64,000 nt of DNA from JAVVUJ01 sp964461765 (GCA_964461765.1 CAYWVS010000005.1:1-64000), one strand, 5' to 3'; counted from the first letter of the stretch, positions 47,272-55,528 are shown. Program-made: numbers and translations. The notes: generated from the letters alone by a model not told the origin.

Positions 47272-48153
47272 TTGGGTATAGGAATTTTATTTGAATCAAA
47301 AGAATGGTCAAGTTTTGAATTGGAAAGACGGATTAAGGAATTGGGGGTAGAGGCGAAGCTCATTGATTTGCAGAGTGAATATGCGGATTCTCAACTGATG
47401 TCGGAAATCATTTGCTGTGATTTGATTGTGAATCGAGTGTTTGCAAGTGCTGTTTTCAGAGGGAACGAAAGGTCTCTTGAATTGATGCCGGGTATTATTC
47501 ACCTGTTACAAAAAGAAAATATCCCTATGATTAATCCTTATGAAGCTCATTTTTATGAGATCAGTAAGGAATGCTCAACCACAAAGCTGGCTGAAAATGG
47601 GTTTTGGGTGCCTGGGGTTTACGGGGTGTTTTTTCCTTGGCAGATTCAGGATAAAAAAGATTGGCAATATCCCTTTATATTAAAACCAGATTGTGGAGGA
47701 AGGACGAATTATACCTTTATCATTAATGATGAAAAGGAGCTCCTAAGCTGTGTGGAGCACGCTCCGAATATCAGGTTTATTGCAGAAGAATACATTGAAC
47801 CCTCCTATGGGTTTCTCACAAGAATTGAAGTAATCGGCGATGCTTGTAAGCTGATTTTGAAAAGAAGTGTTGCTGATAATGGACTTTCGGCCTATCATTT
47901 GGGATCCACATACAAAAGATATGATGATTGCAGAGAGGAGATTAAAGTGGTAGCCGTCAAAGCTATGGAACTTTTGAAGATTGAGACTGGAAGCTTGGAT
48001 ATCATTGAAAATGAAAGGGGATTTTATATAATCGATGTGAATGCAGTTTCCAATACATCGGAGGATTGCACAGAGGTTTTTGGATTTGATTTGATGAAGG
48101 AAACGGCCGAATATATAGTAAAAAGGTATTTTGAATTAAAGGGTATATCATAA
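47272..48153 (+). CDS. ATP-grasp ligase-like protein
   Basis: An ATP-grasp enzyme of 293 residues, distantly like RimK and D-Ala-D-Ala ligases, which join a carboxylate to an amine through an acyl-phosphate. Visible are the ATP-binding strand FILKPDCGGRTNYTF and the metal-binding DIIENERGFYIIDVNAVSN. The start is TTG 47272, four bases after the ABC ATPase stop, with GGAGGG upstream. Co-transcription with an amino-acid importer suggests that the imported amino acid is its substrate (inference). A terminator overlaps the stop codon. The product is unknown. Confidence 0.8.
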   Translation: MGIGILFESKEWSSFELERRIKELGVEAKLIDLQSEYADSQLMSEIICCDLIVNRVFASAVFRGNERSLELMPGIIHLLQKENIPMINPYEAHFYEISKECSTTKLAENGFWVPGVYGVFFPWQIQDKKDWQYPFILKPDCGGRTNYTFIINDEKELLSCVEHAPNIRFIAEEYIEPSYGFLTRIEVIGDACKLILKRSVADNGLSAYHLGSTYKRYDDCREEIKVVAVKAMELLKIETGSLDIIENERGFYIIDVNAVSNTSEDCTEVFGFDLMKETAEYIVKRYFELKGIS

Positions 48154-48179
48154 GTTATGTGATATACCCTATTTTTTTT
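48141..48179 (+). terminator. Terminator overlapping the end of the ATP-grasp gene
   Basis: A perfect 10-bp stem GGGTATATCA (48141-48150) with TGATATACCC (48160-48169), then TA and eight T. The left arm encodes the last residues of the protein. Confidence 0.9.
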
Positions 48180-48219
48180 ACTAAAATTTCGAGAAATTTT
48201 CTGATAATTAAAAAAAGTC

Positions 48220-48248
48220 TTGCATTTTAATTTAAGCAAGTTTATAAT
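48220..48248 (+). promoter_or_regulatory. Promoter of the fhs-folD operon
   Basis: TTGCAT (48220-48225), exactly 17 bp, TATAAT (48243-48248), 53 bp before fhs. Confidence 0.75.
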
Positions 48249-48260
48249 ATGTTTAACAAT

Positions 48261-48286
48261 ATGAAACTATGTTTCGTAATGCGAAA
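48261..48286. promoter_or_regulatory. Overlapping inverted repeats, likely IclR-type operator
   Basis: GAAAC-TAT-GTTTC (48263-48275) overlaps TTTCG-TAATG-CGAAA (48272-48286). The first resembles the TGAAAC-N3-GTTTCA boxes of KdgR, an IclR-family repressor. The position just after the -10 fits repression. The IclR regulator at 51832 is the nearest candidate. Confidence 0.55.
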
Positions 48287-48301
48287 TGAAAGGAAGTAAA
48301 A

Positions 48302-49981
48302 ATGAGTTACAAAAGTGATATCGAAATTGCACAAGAGGCAAAACCACTGAAAATTGAGGAAATTGCCAAATCCCTTTCCATCCCTGATGAATATTTGGAA
48401 TGCTACGGTAAGTATAAGGCCAAAGTGGATTACAATCTTTTGGATACGAAGAAAGATACACAAGACGGAAAATTGATTTTAGTAACAGCCATTAACCCAA
48501 CTCCTGCTGGAGAAGGAAAGACGACGACTACCGTTGGATTAGGTGATGGTCTGAAAAAAATTGGCAAAAAAGTTGTCATCGCCTTGAGAGAACCGTCTTT
48601 GGGTCCCGTATTTGGTGTGAAGGGAGGAGCAGCAGGTGGCGGATATGCACAGGTAGTTCCCATGGAGGACATTAATCTTCACTTTACAGGGGACTTTCAC
48701 GCCATTACCTCAGCAAATAATTTAATAGCGGCATTATTGGATAATCACATTACTCAAGGAAATGACTTAAATATCGATCCAAGAAGAATCATATGGAAGA
48801 GATGTCTGGATATGAATGACAGGCAATTGCGTTTTATCACAAACGGTCTGGGGGGCAAGGCAAATGGCATGCCCAGAGAAGACGGTTTTGATATCACCGT
48901 GGCATCAGAAATCATGGCGGTTTTATGTCTTTCTAACGATTTGGATGAATTTAAGAAGAAGGTTGCCAGCATTATTGTAGCGTATTCTTTCGACGGAAAA
49001 CCCGTAACCGCTGGAGATCTGAAAGCGCAGGGGGCGGTGGCAGCATTGATGAAGGATGCCTTAAAGCCCAATTTAGTGCAGACTTTGGAACATACTCCTG
49101 CCTTTGTTCACGGCGGTCCCTTTGCCAACATAGCCCATGGTTGCAACAGTGTGATGGCCACAAAGATGGCATTAAAGTTGGGGGATTACGTGGTTACGGA
49201 AGCAGGATTTGGCGGAGACTTGGGTGCGGAAAAATTCTTAGATATCAAATGTAGGCTCAGTGGGCTTTCACCGGATGCGGTGGTGGTAGTTGCAACAGCC
49301 AGAGCCCTGAAGCTTCATGGCGGGGTCTTAAAAGCGGATTTGAACAATGAAAACGTGGGGGCAATCGAAAAAGGAATTGATAACCTGTTGAAGCACGTAG
49401 AAAATATGAAGAACGTATTTGGTCTTCCTCCTGTTGTAGCGATTAATCGATTCCCTTTGGATACGGAAGCAGAACTGGAAGCCATTGAAAATGCATGTAA
49501 AAAACTAAATGTAAACGTCATTCTTTCCGAAGTTTGGGCGAAGGGTGGCGAAGGTGGAAAAGCTTTGGCAGAGGAAGTGGTACGGGTGATCGAAAAAGGC
49601 GAAAAGGACTTCCGATTTGCCTATGAAGACAATATTTCTATTAAAGAAAAAATACATGCTATAGCCACCAAGGTTTACGGTGCTGATGGTGTAGATTACA
49701 TAGGTAATGCAAATAAGCAAATTGCAGAAATTGAAGAGATGGGATTTGCCAATCTCCCTGTTTGTATGGCTAAAACCCAGTATTCTTTATCCGATGATCA
49801 GACAAAGCTGGGTAGACCTAGGGGATTCAGAATTACAGTAAGAAACGTGAAGCCTTCCATTGGAGCGGGATTTGTGGTAGCCATAACTGGGGATATCATG
49901 ACCATGCCGGGATTGCCCAAGGTGCCTGCAGCAGAAAACATCGACGTGGATAAGACGGGAAAAATTTCAGGGTTGTTCTAA
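48302..49981 (+). CDS. fhs: Formate-tetrahydrofolate ligase
   Basis: A 559-residue enzyme of full length, interconverting formate + THF + ATP and 10-formyl-THF + ADP + Pi. The P-loop is TPAGEGKT (67-74), and the family segments EPSLGPVFGVKGGAAGGGY and TGDFHAITSANNL are intact. The reaction is reversible. In purine and amino-acid fermenters it runs backward to make ATP and formate, which the neighbours (folD, a formate-channel homologue, panB) suggest here. AGGAAG precedes the start, and it follows the operon promoter directly. Confidence 0.96.
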   Translation: MSYKSDIEIAQEAKPLKIEEIAKSLSIPDEYLECYGKYKAKVDYNLLDTKKDTQDGKLILVTAINPTPAGEGKTTTTVGLGDGLKKIGKKVVIALREPSLGPVFGVKGGAAGGGYAQVVPMEDINLHFTGDFHAITSANNLIAALLDNHITQGNDLNIDPRRIIWKRCLDMNDRQLRFITNGLGGKANGMPREDGFDITVASEIMAVLCLSNDLDEFKKKVASIIVAYSFDGKPVTAGDLKAQGAVAALMKDALKPNLVQTLEHTPAFVHGGPFANIAHGCNSVMATKMALKLGDYVVTEAGFGGDLGAEKFLDIKCRLSGLSPDAVVVVATARALKLHGGVLKADLNNENVGAIEKGIDNLLKHVENMKNVFGLPPVVAINRFPLDTEAELEAIENACKKLNVNVILSEVWAKGGEGGKALAEEVVRVIEKGEKDFRFAYEDNISIKEKIHAIATKVYGADGVDYIGNANKQIAEIEEMGFANLPVCMAKTQYSLSDDQTKLGRPRGFRITVRNVKPSIGAGFVVAITGDIMTMPGLPKVPAAENIDVDKTGKISGLF

Positions 49982-50050
49982 ATAAGAATGATGGGCTTGT
50001 GAGCTATACATAATTTTTTAGGACGATTGTTGGAATATAAAGGAGATAGC

Positions 50051-50902
50051 ATGATTTTAAAAGGAAAACCAGTAGCCGACAGCATTAAAGAGAATCTTAT
50101 TGTAAAAGTGGCAGAGTATCAAGCAAAAGGAATTTCTCCCAAGCTGGCAATTCTGAGAGTGGGAAGTAGGCCAGATGATATAGCTTATGAGGCAAGGGTC
50201 ATAAAAAATTGTGCCTCGGTAGGTATGATCGGTGAGTCTGTAGCCGTGGATGAAAACATCGACATGGAAAGTTTCTTACAGGTGTTAGATGGACTCAATC
50301 AAGATGATAAAGTTCACGGTATACTGATCTTTAGGCCATTGCCTAAGCATTTGGATGACAATGAAATCTGTAAGAGAATCAATCCGTTAAAGGATATAGA
50401 TTGTATGAGCCCGGTTAATACGGAAGGTGTATTTACAGGAGATTCTTCAGGATTCGCACCGTGTACACCGGAGGCAGTCATTGAGATTTTAAAATATTAC
50501 AACTATGATCTTGCCGGAAAAAACGTAACCATCGTCAATAGAAGTATGGTTTTAGGCAGGCCTTTGGCCATGTTATTCCTGGCAGAAAACGCTACGGTGA
50601 CCATCTGTCATTCAAAGACAACGGATTTGCCGGCTGTGACCTCCAAGGCAGATATTGTAGTGACGGGAGTAGGCCGAGGAAAATTTTTCTCACCGGAATA
50701 CTTTACGGAAAAATCTGTGGTGATGGATGTAGGTATCAACTTTGTGGATGATACCATGTGTGGTGATGTGGATTATGATAAAGCAGTAGAAAAGGTGGAG
50801 GCAATTACCCCCGTTCCGGGAGGCGTTGGGACTGTAACTTCCATGATTCTGTTAAATCATGTTTTGAAGGGATTGGAATTACAATGGAAAAAAGACCTCT
50901 AA
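50051..50902 (+). CDS. folD: Methylene-THF dehydrogenase/cyclohydrolase (FolD), variant active site
   Basis: A 283-residue enzyme linking methylene-THF and formyl-THF. The Rossmann part is intact (VNRSMVLGRPLAML, TPVPGGVGTVT) and the PCTPEAV loop is present. In the active-site YxxxK motif, Tyr is Y46, but the Lys position is V50, with a Lys at 52 instead. The usual DVDG is DIDC. Loss of this Lys in other enzymes impairs the cyclohydrolase step; some clostridial FolD share this spacing, so the activity is uncertain. Start ATG 50051 with AAGGAG. Its end overlaps the next gene by 19 bp. Confidence 0.9.
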   Translation: MILKGKPVADSIKENLIVKVAEYQAKGISPKLAILRVGSRPDDIAYEARVIKNCASVGMIGESVAVDENIDMESFLQVLDGLNQDDKVHGILIFRPLPKHLDDNEICKRINPLKDIDCMSPVNTEGVFTGDSSGFAPCTPEAVIEILKYYNYDLAGKNVTIVNRSMVLGRPLAMLFLAENATVTICHSKTTDLPAVTSKADIVVTGVGRGKFFSPEYFTEKSVVMDVGINFVDDTMCGDVDYDKAVEKVEAITPVPGGVGTVTSMILLNHVLKGLELQWKKDL

Positions 50903-51720
50903 GCCCTGCAGAAATTACTGACTATGCCATTCAGGCGGGAATTACAAAAGCAAACGGTAAATTTTCCAGATTATTGATATTAGGAATTCTTGCAGGAGCC
51001 TTTATCGCTTTTGCAGCGGAGGGTTCCAATATGGCAGCCTTTAATCTCTTTGCTGAACCCACCACTTATGGTCTGGGAAAGGTATTGGCTGGTTCCATCT
51101 TCGGCACTGGACTGATGTTAGTTATTTTGGCGGGAGGAGAGCTTTTCACTGGAAATACCCTCATCCTCATGGGGGTGGCAGAAAAAAAGGTGACCGTGAC
51201 CAAGATGCTGAGAAACTGGTCCATCGTATACATAGGGAACTTCATCGGTTCCATTTTAATCGCCTATATGATGGCCAATAGCGGACTTTTTTCCAGCGGA
51301 GCTGAGATGTTAGGAGCGGTTACGTTGAGGATTGCCGCATACAAAGTAAACTTAACCTTTATGCAAGCCTTTTATCTGGGGATCATGTGTAACTGGCTCG
51401 TTTGCTTGGCAGTTTGGATGTGTTATGGTGCAGAGACATTTGTAGGAAAGATATTCGCTATATTTTTTCCCATTTGGCTCTTCATTACCTCCGGTTTTGA
51501 ACACTCTGTAGCAAATATGTATTATATTCCTGCAGGGATTTTTGCTAAGGCAAATGAAAACTATGTGAATTTATCCGGTTTGTCCCAAGAGGCTTTACAG
51601 TCCCTGAATTGGTCGAGCTTTTTCCTAAACAATTTGTTGCCCGTAACTTTGGGGAACATTGTAGGGGGAGGTGTATTGGTGGGGATGGCCTATTGGTATA
51701 GCTATAAACGTGGAAATTGA
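50884..51720 (+). CDS. Formate/nitrite transporter family channel
   Basis: A six-helix FNT channel of 278 residues, pentameric in the family. The helix motifs are AGGELFTGNTLI, MCNWLVCLAVWMC and SGFEHSVANMY. FNT members carry formate, nitrite or hydrosulfide. Translational overlap with folD and the presence of fhs make formate by far the best guess, here probably export of a fermentation end product. Confidence 0.9.
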   Translation: MEKRPLSPAEITDYAIQAGITKANGKFSRLLILGILAGAFIAFAAEGSNMAAFNLFAEPTTYGLGKVLAGSIFGTGLMLVILAGGELFTGNTLILMGVAEKKVTVTKMLRNWSIVYIGNFIGSILIAYMMANSGLFSSGAEMLGAVTLRIAAYKVNLTFMQAFYLGIMCNWLVCLAVWMCYGAETFVGKIFAIFFPIWLFITSGFEHSVANMYYIPAGIFAKANENYVNLSGLSQEALQSLNWSSFFLNNLLPVTLGNIVGGGVLVGMAYWYSYKRGN

Positions 51721-51812
51721 GGAATCAAAGATTCCTATTTCCATAGGTCGCCCGCAAGGGGCGACTCTTTGCAAGGTACGTTCCTTGATATTCTGCCAAT
51801 ATCTCAATAATT
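51721..51812 (+). repeat. Dispersed palindromic repeat, copy 4 (full type)
   Basis: Begins the base after the FNT stop. It has the end palindrome GGAATC-AAA-GATTCC, central hairpin GTCGCCC (51747-51753)-GCAAG-GGGCGAC (51759-51765), core CTTTGCAAGGTACGTTC and then GATATT-CTGCC-AATATC. It is close to copy 1 in inverted orientation. Its hairpins could trim or stabilise the mRNA between the folate genes and iclR. Confidence 0.8.
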
Positions 51813-51831
51813 TAGGATTGGAAGGTAATCC

Positions 51832-52614
51832 ATGGAAGAACAAAAGGAAAAATCAAATAATGTTAAATCGATATTGAAGGCATTTGCAATTTTAGAAGAA
51901 CTCAATTCAAAAAGTGAAATGAGTATCGCTGAAATCAGTGAAAAGCTTCAAATGGATAAAGCTACGGTTCATCGGCTCATCAACACAATTAAAGACGCGG
52001 GGTATATCATCCAAAATCCGGACAATAAGAAATATTCCAATAGCTTTAAACTGTTTGCAATGGGCAGCAGAGTCATGGAAAGAACGGGAATTAAGCAAAT
52101 TGCTAGGCCCTATATCGAAAGACTCGCTGAGGAAACGGGTGAAACGGTCAATTTAGGAGTTCGCATAGGGGGCTGTATCGCTTACATTGACAAGATAGAA
52201 AGCAGCTCCACAATTAAGGTGGGTATTGATATCGGCACCACCATTCCTGATTATTGCACGGGAATGGGAAAGGCGGTTTTGGCGTTTCTCCCTCAGGATG
52301 AAAAGGAAAAGATTTTTGAGGAAACAACTTTTAAAATGTATACTAAAAAAACTTTAAAAGATGTTAAAGAATTAGAAGATGAATTGAAAAAAATCAGGAA
52401 ATTAGGGTATTCCTGCGATAATGAGGAATACGTAGAAGGTTTGATTTCTTATGGAGCACCTTTGATGGATTTTCACGGGTTTCCCGTGGGTGCCATCAGT
52501 GTTTCCTATCCGAAATATCGATATGAAAAGAGCAATGAAACAGTGAACTTTTCAGATAAAGTAATCATAACAGCCGCGGAAATATCAAGGCAGTTGGGAT
52601 ATAAGACGAAATAA
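51832..52614 (+). CDS. IclR-family transcriptional regulator
   Basis: A regulator of 260 residues: an N-terminal winged helix (about 10-75; MSIAEISEKLQMDKATVHRL) and a C-terminal effector domain of the IclR type (GGCIAYIDKIESS, GTTIPDYCTGMGKAVLAF, YEKS tail). IclR proteins typically control catabolism of small organic acids and bind pathway intermediates. Lying between the folate genes and panB, it is the likely local regulator. The ATG sits in GGTAATCCATGG with a modest ribosome site. Confidence 0.92.
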   Translation: MEEQKEKSNNVKSILKAFAILEELNSKSEMSIAEISEKLQMDKATVHRLINTIKDAGYIIQNPDNKKYSNSFKLFAMGSRVMERTGIKQIARPYIERLAEETGETVNLGVRIGGCIAYIDKIESSSTIKVGIDIGTTIPDYCTGMGKAVLAFLPQDEKEKIFEETTFKMYTKKTLKDVKELEDELKKIRKLGYSCDNEEYVEGLISYGAPLMDFHGFPVGAISVSYPKYRYEKSNETVNFSDKVIITAAEISRQLGYKTK

Positions 52615-52648
52615 TTTTTTTATATATATGAAAGAGAGGAATAAGAAA

Positions 52649-53479
52649 ATGGCTAAAATTACTACTTTAAAACTTCAGGAGATGAAAGAAAAAGGCGAAA
52701 AAATCAGTATGACTACGGCATATGACTATCCAACAGCTTGTTTGATAGAAAAAGCCGGAATAGAAATTATTCTGGTAGGAGACTCCTTGATGATGACTGT
52801 GCTCGGGGACGATTCCACTGTAGCTTGTACTATGGATCAGATGGTTCATCATATTAAGCCGGTAGTGCTGGGAGCTCCTACACCTTTGATCGTAGGAGAT
52901 ATGCCTTTTGGATCTTACAACGTGTCTAAAGAACAGGCCATAGTAAATGCCACCAGATTGATGAAGGAAGGTCGTTGCGATGTAATCAAGCTGGAAGGGG
53001 GCAGGGAGGTTGCCGATACTGTAAAAGCCATCGTAGATGCCGGAATTCCTGTTATGGGTCACATTGGATTGACTCCTCAGACCGTATCCAAGTTAGGTGG
53101 ATTCAAAATTCAAGGAAAAGGCGATGCGGCAAAAGACGTGCTGGAAGATGCTTTGGCATTGGAAAGAGCCGGAGTATGGGGCATGGTTATTGAGTGCGTA
53201 CCTGAAGAATTAGGAAAGTTGATCACAGAAAAGGTAAAAGTACCCACCATCAGCATCGGCGGCGGAAGATATTGCGATGGTCAAGTGTTGGTATATCATG
53301 ACATGGTTGGACTGTTTGAGAAGTTCGTACCCAAGTTCGTAAAACAATATATGAATCTTTCTCCTGAAATCGTAAAGGCATTGGAAACCTTCAAGGAAGA
53401 AGTAAAATCCGGGGCATTCCCTGAAGAGAAGCATACTTTTGGTGGCGTAACTGAAGAGGAGCTAAAGAGGCTGTACTAA
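52649..53479 (+). CDS. panB: Ketopantoate hydroxymethyltransferase, probably acting in reverse
   Basis: A 276-residue (beta/alpha)8 enzyme that interconverts 2-oxoisovalerate + methylene-THF and ketopantoate + THF. Metal ligands D45, D84 and E116 and the general base E182 (in VIECVPEELG) are kept. The usual GDSLG is GDSLM (Met48). panC and panD are absent from the neighbourhood, and folD, fhs and a VOR enzyme are present. This suggests retro-aldol breakdown of ketopantoate rather than vitamin synthesis (inference). ATG 52649 is preferred over 52628 for its GAGAGGA spacing. Confidence 0.93.
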   Translation: MAKITTLKLQEMKEKGEKISMTTAYDYPTACLIEKAGIEIILVGDSLMMTVLGDDSTVACTMDQMVHHIKPVVLGAPTPLIVGDMPFGSYNVSKEQAIVNATRLMKEGRCDVIKLEGGREVADTVKAIVDAGIPVMGHIGLTPQTVSKLGGFKIQGKGDAAKDVLEDALALERAGVWGMVIECVPEELGKLITEKVKVPTISIGGGRYCDGQVLVYHDMVGLFEKFVPKFVKQYMNLSPEIVKALETFKEEVKSGAFPEEKHTFGGVTEEELKRLY

Positions 53480-53488
53480 GGAGACAAA

Positions 53489-54415
53489 ATGAAGATTGCA
53501 ATAATTGGAGCGGGCGCTATGGGATGCCTTTACGGGGCTAAGCTTTCCGCTTCCGGAGAGAACTCCGTTTATCTCCTGGATGTATGGCAGGAGCATGTGG
53601 ATGAAATCAATATGCATGGCCTACAGATGGAAGAGGCAGATTCCATGATCACTTACGAGCATGTTAAAGCTTCTTCTGATGCTGAAGCTGTGGGAGTGGT
53701 AGATCTGGCCATCATATTTGTAAAGTCTACGTTGACGAAGATCGCTACAGAAAGCAACAAGGCGGTCTTTGGTCCCAATACTGTGGCCTTAACCTTGCAA
53801 AACGGTCTTGGGAATATTGACCTGATCAGTCAAGTGATAGGCGAAGAGAATATCATTGCAGGTACTACGGCTCACGGTGCTACCATGTTAGGACCCGGTA
53901 AAATGCGACATGCCGGCAGCGGAAAAACCATTATCGGCGAAATCTCCGGGGAAACCACCGATCGAATTAAATATATAGCAGACACGTTGAACATGGTAGG
54001 ATTGGAAACGGAAATTTCCCATAATGTTTTAGGCCTTGTTTGGGATAAACTCATGGTCAATGTGGGAATCAATGCATTAACAGGGATTACCAAACTTCAT
54101 AACGGGGAGCTTTTAAATTTTACTGCACTGGAAGAACTTTTGGAAAAAGCTGTGTCGGAAGCAAAGGCGGTAGCGGAAGCAAAGGGCATCAAGTTGGGTT
54201 ATGCAGATCCCGTTCAACATACAAAGGACGTTTGTGTGGCTACGGCTGCCAACAAGTCTTCCATGCTTCAGGATGTATTGAATCAGAAAAAGACAGAAAT
54301 TGATATGATTAACGGAGCCATCGTCAGAGAAGGTAAGACCTTAGGCATAGAGACACCTGTTAATTTGGTTCTAACCAACCTCATTAAATATTTTGAAAGT
54401 CCAAAGGCTGAATAA
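53489..54415 (+). CDS. panE: Ketopantoate reductase / pantoate dehydrogenase
   Basis: A 308-residue enzyme converting ketopantoate to pantoate with NADPH, reversible. All key residues are present: GAGAMG (7-12), N105 in LQNGLG, K187, N191 and N195 in VWDKLMVNVGINALT. Unlike the relative at 36484, it therefore looks like a true pantoate/ketopantoate enzyme. It starts 9 bp after panB with AAGGAG. In a degradative operon it would oxidise pantoate and feed PanB. Confidence 0.93.
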   Translation: MKIAIIGAGAMGCLYGAKLSASGENSVYLLDVWQEHVDEINMHGLQMEEADSMITYEHVKASSDAEAVGVVDLAIIFVKSTLTKIATESNKAVFGPNTVALTLQNGLGNIDLISQVIGEENIIAGTTAHGATMLGPGKMRHAGSGKTIIGEISGETTDRIKYIADTLNMVGLETEISHNVLGLVWDKLMVNVGINALTGITKLHNGELLNFTALEELLEKAVSEAKAVAEAKGIKLGYADPVQHTKDVCVATAANKSSMLQDVLNQKKTEIDMINGAIVREGKTLGIETPVNLVLTNLIKYFESPKAE

Positions 54416-54447
54416 AGAGCAAAGCTTTCAGAAAAAAAGGAAACCTT

Positions 54448-55179
54448 ATGATCAATTTGTCACAGAAGCCTATTAACATTGTAGTAGGTCATTACGGAAG
54501 CGGAAAATCCGAGTTTAGTGTAAATTATGCTATTGCATTGGCAGTTGAGGGACATAAGACTGCAATTGTAGACTTGGATATTGCAAATCCCTATTTTCGA
54601 AGCAGGGAAAAGCAATCGTTGATGGAAAGCAAAGGGATTTCCGTTTACAGCAATACCTTTGGCTATGATATCACAGCTGATCTCCCGGCAATTTCCGCTG
54701 GGATCAAAGCTCCTTTGGAGGACAATACATACCGAACTGTATTGGATGTAGGCGGCAATGCGGAAGGTGCGAGAATACTGAATCAATTTAGTAAATACTT
54801 TTCCCGGGATATTCCGGGAGAAGGTTTTGCTATCGGTAAAAACACTGATATTTTCTGTGTGATTAATGGTAATCGTTATGAAACGAGAACATTGGATACC
54901 GCCATTGGGCATATTCATAGTATAGAGCAGGAAATACACCTGAAAGTGACGGGATTGATCAACAATACACACATGCTTAGAGAGACCACCTGTGCAGATG
55001 TGCTGAAGGGTTATTACCTTTGTTTGGAGATGGGCAAAATATTGCAGGTTCCTCTGATATGCAACTGCTGCAAGGTAGATTTGGTAGAAGAGTTGGAGCG
55101 AGAAGTCGGTGCTTTAACTAATTTAAAAGATTTTAATATATTCCCAATAAATATGATATTGAGGGAAGAGTGGCAGTAA
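54448..55179 (+). CDS. P-loop ATPase (MinD/SIMIBI-like) of the oxidoreductase operon
   Basis: A 243-residue ATP-binding protein: P-loop GHYGSGKS (14-21), switch-like VDLDIANPYFRSRE and VLDVGGNAEGA, and a Cys pair in CNCCKVD near the C-terminus. Genes of this type are often seen beside 2-oxoacid:ferredoxin oxidoreductases in Clostridia, but no function is established to my knowledge. A role in cofactor or FeS-cluster insertion is a guess. It is not NifH-like in its cysteines. Confidence 0.75.
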   Translation: MINLSQKPINIVVGHYGSGKSEFSVNYAIALAVEGHKTAIVDLDIANPYFRSREKQSLMESKGISVYSNTFGYDITADLPAISAGIKAPLEDNTYRTVLDVGGNAEGARILNQFSKYFSRDIPGEGFAIGKNTDIFCVINGNRYETRTLDTAIGHIHSIEQEIHLKVTGLINNTHMLRETTCADVLKGYYLCLEMGKILQVPLICNCCKVDLVEELEREVGALTNLKDFNIFPINMILREEWQ

Positions 55180-55296
55180 TATTAAAAATTAAAGATAGAA
55201 TGCATAAATGCTATTAAATTATATTCAAAACTGGTAGTAAACCAGCGAATAAAATATACATCTAACAAGTGAAGCTGGGATCAAAAGGAGGAAATC

Positions 55297-55512
55297 ATGG
55301 CTAAGTGTTTAGTCAAATTTAACGAAGAACGATGCAAGGGCTGTGAATTGTGCATCGCTGCTTGTCCTGTGAAAATAATCTCACTGCATGAAACCAACAT
55401 AAACTCTAAAGGATACAGAACGGCAACCATTGTAGAGATGGATAAATGCATAGGTTGCGGAAGCTGCGGCATTATGTGTCCTGACGGAGCCATCAGCATT
55501 TATAAAGAATAA
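55297..55512 (+). CDS. 2-oxoacid:ferredoxin oxidoreductase, ferredoxin-like delta subunit
   Basis: A 71-residue protein with two 4Fe-4S motifs (C13, C16, C19, C23 and C51, C54, C57, C61). It would carry electrons from the thiamine-diphosphate centre to ferredoxin. It comes first in the delta-alpha-beta-gamma order typical of KOR/VOR enzymes. The 117-bp gap before it holds a small palindrome (CTGGT-AGTAA-ACCAG, 55231-55245) and AGGAGG. Confidence 0.9.
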   Translation: MAKCLVKFNEERCKGCELCIAACPVKIISLHETNINSKGYRTATIVEMDKCIGCGSCGIMCPDGAISIYKE

Positions 55513-55528
55513 TGAAAGGATTGGGATC

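Noticed and set aside
52649..54415. panB-panE as an ordinary pantothenate biosynthesis operon
   Set aside because: panC and panD are missing here, and the neighbours (IclR, VOR, symporter, amidohydrolase, fhs/folD) are catabolic. A biosynthetic use cannot be ruled out without the rest of the genome.
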